Shown here piece after piece: positions 58,386 to 64,000 of a stretch of DNA of 64,000 nucleotides. Each line of letters starts with the position of its first letter. Positions within the stretch are counted from its first letter, which is position 1. The translations under genes were made by a program, and so were the position numbers. The stretch is from Ursus arctos (Eukaryota > Chordata > Mammalia > Carnivora > Ursidae): positions 46,140,475-46,204,474 of the forward strand of contig NW_026622808.1 of the NCBI RefSeq assembly GCF_023065955.2, given 5' to 3'. The notes beneath the pieces were generated by a model that worked only from the letters and a program-made list of their open reading frames with translations, was not told the origin of the DNA and did not search any database.

Positions 58386-60734
58386 TTTCTTTCCATTTAT
58401 TTGGATCAAATAACAGTGTGCCCAATATTTCCTTTGAGATAGTCAAAATATATCATCATGAGCAGGGCTAATAATCAGATTCATGATGAAATGCATAAGG
58501 AAATACTCAAAGCTGACCTTAAAGGACTACTACCTAATATAAACCCAAGGTTTCCTCCCTCTACTTTAACTGATCCTGCTCAGTGACTTGCCATTCATCA
58601 CAGAAACTGATCACACAAACCACAAGGGCGTCGATCATATTTCTTGAGTCTATGCATTTGTATAACCTCATTGTCTCTACAGAGTGCACAGAATAAGAAT
58701 TTCTGACAACATCTCTTTCTCTGCTGAAAAATAATAGATGTTTGTATAATACCAATGATACTGGTCTTCTGATGGCCAGCTCAGTGGTTTATAGTTTCCA
58801 ATAGAATATGCTTTTATGTATTGTCTTTTGAACAGTACTGTTACTGTAAAATATAATGGAAGAGTGTGCTGGGGAGCAGGAAGGGGACAGAGAAGGATAA
58901 GAGAGAGGAAATAGAGGTTACAGTTGAGGGGGCTGGGAGATGCTTGAAGCTATTTGGCCTTGTGTCCACAATTAACAAACGATTTAAATTTTTGTGGGTT
59001 TTGCAGCTCCAGCTAGAATTCACTTGAGATAATGAAAAAAATATACGAAAATTAGATTCAGAGAAGTGAGCAAAACAATCATTATGTGCAGAAGACTGGA
59101 GTTCTCAGGACCAAACTCTGTTGCAAATGTTTGTTCAGACAATGTAGTTTGAACACAGTGTACATTCTTCACAGCCAAAGAGAGTAGTCAGTGATGAGTG
59201 AAACATCCAGACAAAGGAAATCCCTGTAAGTTATGAAATTCTTTTCTTAGCAAACAGTGAGATTATATCCAGTTTGAGTTGTAGAAAACATGGCCAAGAC
59301 ATTTTTCTTGCTTTTAAATATCTCAATCTAATGAAGGAATAAGGATATGGGAGGGGAGGAAGAAAAGGAGAAAACTCTATTAGTAGACACAAACATTGTC
59401 AGATGACCAGGCAGAAAAGAGACATGAGGTATGTTAACAGAAATTTCTGGGAATGGACGTTTTGGGCATTAAAACGAAGCCTAAGTATAGGCTGGGAAGA
59501 AAAAGAAAAGAAAGACCAAGAAGACAAAAAGTGGGAGAAGACAAAAAGTGATCAAAATTGTGGAGAAAGAGAATGGAAAATACTAAAAAAAAAAAAAAAA
59601 TGAAAGAGAAAAAAGGAAATAGGAAACAGAAAAAGTGGAGGCCGGCTTTCTGTCCCTCCAAGGGTGCACATTAATACATTCCAAACCCATCTTTAGAGTC
59701 TGATCCATCATTGTCTCCACTTTCTTTTCTTTCTCAGTTTTCCCAGGCCAGAATGGGGTGGAAGAGAAGCTGACAGAAGAGACATTCAAGTTCCCCTTCA
59801 CTTCCATGATAAGAGGGATGCACACCTTGATTTTCTGTCCCACCAAAGACAATAAAAAAATGAGGTCACCACAAAAGGTACTGTTATAAGGCAGCATATC
59901 ATGGATCCCCCTAAAGGAAATCGGGGTGCTGTCAGAAAAGGCAAAAAATGGTGGAGAATCAAAATACAATCAATGTCCACAACAAAAATGATTCTCTGAG
60001 TTAATCCTATCTTACACTGAACTCTAACCACTCACAACTTAATGAGAAAGAACAGATAAGCAGGGACCCCAAAATAAATATTCAAAGGTCTGTTAAAGAC
60101 AATTCTTTAAAAAAGTTTCCCCTGACTTCAACTCACAAATCAAGACTATAAGTAAAATCTAGAAATCAATGCTATATGCTATATGTTCCTACAATAAATT
60201 CCTAGATTAACTGAACTCTTCTTAAAGTTCCCATTAAAAATATCAAAACACTGGCTTTTGCCCCTTGAAAATTAACTATTCTTTTAGTAATTTTTGTAGT
60301 TTTTATATTTATGTTTTCTGTGTTTTAACTATGCCAGCTTTTCAAGAATTAGGTATCCTACATTTTTTTCATGCAGAAACAGAGATGCTTTTTGCTTTTG
60401 GCTCATGGCATTAATTTTTTTATCTTAAAAAAATTTATTTCAACATTTTTTTCTTCATGATAATGCTATTTAGATCTCCCAGAATCTGTCATATTATATT
60501 GTTTTACATCTAAAATTATACACAATTATTGTAAAATGCATTTACAAATGACTACATGGCAAATATTTACATATATATACTTGCAGACAGTTATATATTC
60601 AATATTTATATGTTCAATACTCAAATATATTCAGTATTTACCTTATAGATAAATTTTGTCAGATTCTAGGTAAAGTAGATGATTATTAAGATGTCAAAAT
60701 CTGGTTCTAAGACTATGGTTTTATAATTTCAGGA
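58386..60734. other. Repeat-poor unassigned sequence
   Basis: About 2.35 kb with no named repeat. Includes an A-rich/purine-rich tract at 59480-59640, which creates Lys-rich plus-strand and Phe-rich minus-strand frames (the latter 128 codons at 59583-59969). No gene is supported. Confidence 0.5.
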
Positions 60735-61410
60735 TAACTGTATGCTGATAAGGATTGATTTCTAGAAATGTTAAGTGAAAAAAATAAGATATGCAATATA
60801 CATAGTTTGATCTTATAAAATAAAAAAAACATAATTGTAGACGTGTACATTAGTCAGGTGCTGATTGGTTTTGCTGTGGTAACTAATTAACCCGACATCT
60901 TAGTAATTAAATACAACAAAGGTATGCTTTTCTCATACTACATGAATCACACAAATGTGCAGGAAGAGAGAGCTCTAATACAATCATCAGGGATCCAGGC
61001 TGACAGAACTTCCACCACTTTGAACCTGCACTACTTGGAACAGGGGGCGTTCTCAGTCTTTGCAAGAAAGGAAGAAAGCTCATAGAGAACTCATACTACT
61101 ATTTTATCTATCAGCCCAACAAAGACACATGTCACTTCTGGTTACAGCATACAAGCCTAAGCTACTCCTGTGGCTTATCTGAGCTGCAAAGGAACTGAGA
61201 ATGGGAAGAGCACATGGATATCCAGTTAGCAGTAAATGTTTCTGACACATTATCTAAAATGCAAATAAGAAGTTCCAGAAGGAAAAACAATATTCAGTGG
61301 GTGTCTCTGGGAAGGGGAGTCAGATCAGGGAAAGAATGGAGACAAATTGCACATTTTATATTATACACTTCCAAAATTTTTGTATTTTTAAAATAAAAAG
61401 TAAGCTTTGC
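60735..61410 (+). mobile_element. L1M-like 3' UTR split by another old repeat
   Basis: TAGAAATGTTAAGTGAAAAA (about 60762) and GTGGGTGTCTCTGGGAAGGG (about 61297) are in the order of old L1 3' UTRs. Between them, 60850-61215 carries CATCAGGGATCCAGGCTGAC and ACATGTCACTTCTGG, typical of a different ancient dispersed repeat that I cannot name. Confidence 0.55.
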
Positions 61411-62109
61411 ATTGGTTATTAAATAAAATATTTTAGACATTATTAATGAGTTATTTTACAATAATCCTGTTAAAATGAAACTGGTAAATAAGTGGTTAAA
61501 AAGCAATATACAAAGAGTTTCCATCAATGGCTCAGCTTCAAGAATGGGCCTAGTTTCCAGGGATCCGCCAGGGCTCTCTATGATTTAGGAGCTGTTGTTT
61601 GATCAATGGCTGAAATGATAGATTGGAGAGCTTGCTGATTAAGTTCATGGATAAAGCTGTGTTAACTAAAACTTTGAGAGCCGTGATTAAGATCCAAACC
61701 AACCTGTCAGAAGTGAGCTATGGCCAAGTGCAGGGGGTGATGTACTTGGGAGTGAAGAATGAATCTCTGAAAACAGCAAGGGTCAGAGAAAAGTGCCTCT
61801 GAATTCAGTGTAAATCACATGCCAGATGACTGTCTGGAGGAAAAGGGGTTCCTCCAAGAAATGTGGCACCACTATGGCATTTCAAATGTTAAGGGAAGAC
61901 AAGATTGAAAAGACGGGAACATTCAAGGCTTGCTGCATTCAAGGTCATTAGGAAAGAATATGTATTTGCTGAATGCAATGGACTGCGTCAGTCCATGTAC
62001 TATGGTGGCAAATAAAGCAGACATTATCACGGTCTTCATGAAGTTTGGAGACTAGCTAATTCCTTTACCTCCTTCTCACTCTTGGTATCTAGCTTGATTG
62101 GTCTCTTAA
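61411..62109. other. No recognised feature
   Basis: Unassigned sequence without a supported frame. Confidence 0.5.
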
Positions 62110-62270
62110 GGCGCTGTTTTTCAAAGTGTGGTCCAGGACCCAACAGCAACAGACTCTCCTGGGAGCTGATAAGAAATGAAGACTCGGAAGCTCAGTTTCA
62201 GATCCACGGAATCAAAATCTGCTTTTTGAACAAGGTTTCCCATGTGGTACACGTGGGCATGAAGGGTCTA
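62110..62270 (+). repeat. MER20 (hAT-Charlie)
   Basis: TTTTTCAAAGTGTGGTCCAG, then CTCCTGGGAGCTGATAAGAA, then AATCAAAATCTGCTTTTTGA. Sense orientation, diverged termini. Confidence 0.85.
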
Positions 62271-63664
62271 AGTTCTATCTGCCTGGCCCTATGAAGGAGA
62301 AAAACTCCTTACTTATTGCTTGGTTTTCTCATCTTTGCTGTTGTCTAAAATGAACAGATGAGAACTGAGAGGCAGGAGAGACTAAGCAGATATACATAAT
62401 GAAGAGATGAGGTAAGGGGCGAAATGCAAAGGGAAAGATTTGGGCAGGGTGATTCTGTGGCTGTATTTTAAGGAAATGTGGAGACAAGAAGGGATGCGAG
62501 ATGGAGGGCAGTTGTAAATAAACAGAGAGATGGGGAAAGCAAATAAGAACAGCTGTGCCCTGTTCAATGGGTCTCCATCAGCCATTCTTTAAGAGACTTC
62601 AAAAAGATTTACATTTCTTCTTCACTGTCTTCAGGTTTCATTACTGGTGATTCTTCTATGTGAAACCAGAGGACAGGGGGCCACAATGGACCTCAGCTTT
62701 AGATGAGTTACATAACTGTGGGCTTCCCTTGTCCTTTTTTAGACAGTAGGGTGGGAAAGTCAGTAAAAATTCAAGCCCACTACTACAAACTAAAATAAGC
62801 AGTTAGCATTCTATTCCATTTCCAAAAAGGACGGATATTTTTTCATTACTTCACAATGATTTTGTTGACTTTCATCCATCTCTGCACTGAATTACTTAAT
62901 AATGCTAAATTAGAGCTACATCCCCAAGTAGCTGTAATTTAGCAGTCACAAGAGGGAGGGAGGGACAGGGCAGATCCTTAAAGCTGGTGTTAGCTCTATG
63001 TTTCTAAGGCTAGTGTGGATGAAAATAAATAAAAATAATCTCCAAGTGGTGAAACTTAAAAACATCAGTGAGAATATTTCAGCTCTGGTTGTTAGCTGAG
63101 TGAACTGCTTCAGCATCAACGGCCTTTATTCTTTCTATGTACATAACAGAGTATTGATCTGGGAGCCTATATGAGTAAAGGTGATGGTGGGAAAGGGAAT
63201 TTATAAACCACTTGGTAAAATATAAAAACCCCAACTCCTGTGACTGCTGTATATAATCTGTGCTATTTCCAAAAAATTATAAAACAAAAACATCTCCCAT
63301 AAAAAATCTTTAAAGGATATTGGAGATGAAGTGATGGCTCTCCTTAGAAAACAACTTTCATAAAACACATTTTTAAAATAGTTCTCAGATTAGGAAAAAA
63401 ATAAGAGAAACTCCACTTGGCTCTTTTGTTCTTTTTGATGCTTGTTGGATTCGAGCTCATGGTTGGGTGTTTTTATGACAACAAAAACAAAGAATTTTAT
63501 TTTAGTTTAAGCATAGTCTTTGACCTGCATTACCTATACGAGATCCTGTTTGATTAGACATATTGCTATGCATTTAACTTCAGAACAGTTTCAGAGACTG
63601 TCATGAGACTGGGTGCTCTTTCTCTCTGGGATGGTGTTCAATTGACCAATGGAAAGAAGCCTTT

Positions 63665-63666
<2 letters not shown>
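62271..63666. other. No recognised feature
   Basis: About 1.4 kb with no named repeat or supported gene. Confidence 0.5.

Positions 63667-63668
<2 letters not shown>

Positions 63669-63706
<38 letters not shown>
63669..63706. repeat. (CA)n microsatellite
   Basis: About 19 uninterrupted CA units followed by a C-run. The 67-codon frame through it is spurious. Confidence 0.98.
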
Positions 63707-64000
63707 CCCAATGGTGAGAAGAGGGTTCAACTTCTCCAAGATGTGGCATAAGTACTCAATTTTTATAAGAATTATTATCACTAATTGCTGGTATAGATAT
63801 AACTGAAGTCCTTCAGATTAAAAATAGGGAGGGAAGGAGGTTAAAGGGAGGAAGGGAGGTTGCTGATCTGAATGTTTTTTTCCAATGACCTTATCAAGAT
63901 TATAATATTTCAAGCGTTTCACAGGTTATAATACAAACATGGTGAAGGCAAAAAATTATGTTAGGTTGATTGCAGCTCTCAAAGCTAACCATGTAAACCT
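63707..64000. other. No recognised feature
   Basis: Unassigned, with a GGGAGGAAGGGAGG purine run at about 63829-63859. Confidence 0.5.

Noticed and set aside
59434..59969. Phe-rich minus-strand ORFs and Lys-rich plus-strand ORF
   Set aside because: Both come from a purine-rich, A-rich tract.

Overview
This window looks like nuclear genomic DNA from a caniform carnivore, most likely an arctoid and plausibly a bear or giant panda. The main evidence is about fifteen copies of the carnivore tRNA-Lys-derived SINE (SINEC). Each has a head with pol III box A/B remnants, a CT-rich body, an AATAAA-rich tail and usually a perfect or near-perfect target-site duplication (TSD). Several share a younger-looking form that I associate from memory with bear and panda. 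Carnivore L1 3' ends recur throughout. Older, shared mammalian repeats (MIR, L2, MER5A, MER20, Tigger1, MLT1-like LTRs, L1M) form the background. There are no bacterial or viral operons, no rRNA, no CRISPR array and no convincing protein-coding gene. The window is best read as intergenic or deep intronic DNA. All family names come from remembered consensus sequences, not from a search.

Layout. 0-1.8 kb: an old antisense L1 ORF2 carrying one younger L1 and two SINEs. 2.1-3.2 kb: MIR, MLT1-like LTR, SINE. 4.6-6.4 kb: a young L1 with a 5' inversion and an intact TSD. 7.1-10.0 kb: a long, decayed Tigger1 DNA transposon with one L1 and two SINEs inserted. 10-16 kb: MIR, L2, an L1 cluster, a possible orphan exon at 13.75 kb, and MER5A. 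16-20 kb: L1 remnants and SINEs. 23-24.7 kb: an LTR split by an L1 that itself holds a SINE and a CA array. 27-28 kb: L1M plus SINE. About 29.2-32.6 kb: an unusually repeat-poor stretch. 32.7-49.3 kb: frequent MIR/L2/SINE/L1 fragments. 49.3-51 kb: L1. 52.7-56.4 kb: microsatellite, L2, SINE and L1M. 57-64 kb: MIR, MLT1 end, L1M, MER20 and a CA array.

The open frames present are mostly the remains of L1 ORF2 and Tigger1 transposase, or chance ORFs across SINEs and simple repeats. Two short frames lie outside recognised repeats and deserve a check. One is a 107-bp candidate exon with good splice signals (13754-13860). The other is a 117-codon minus-strand ORF followed by an AATAAA motif (25561-25914). 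I found no undescribed multi-gene system. The most informative content is the nested insertion history.
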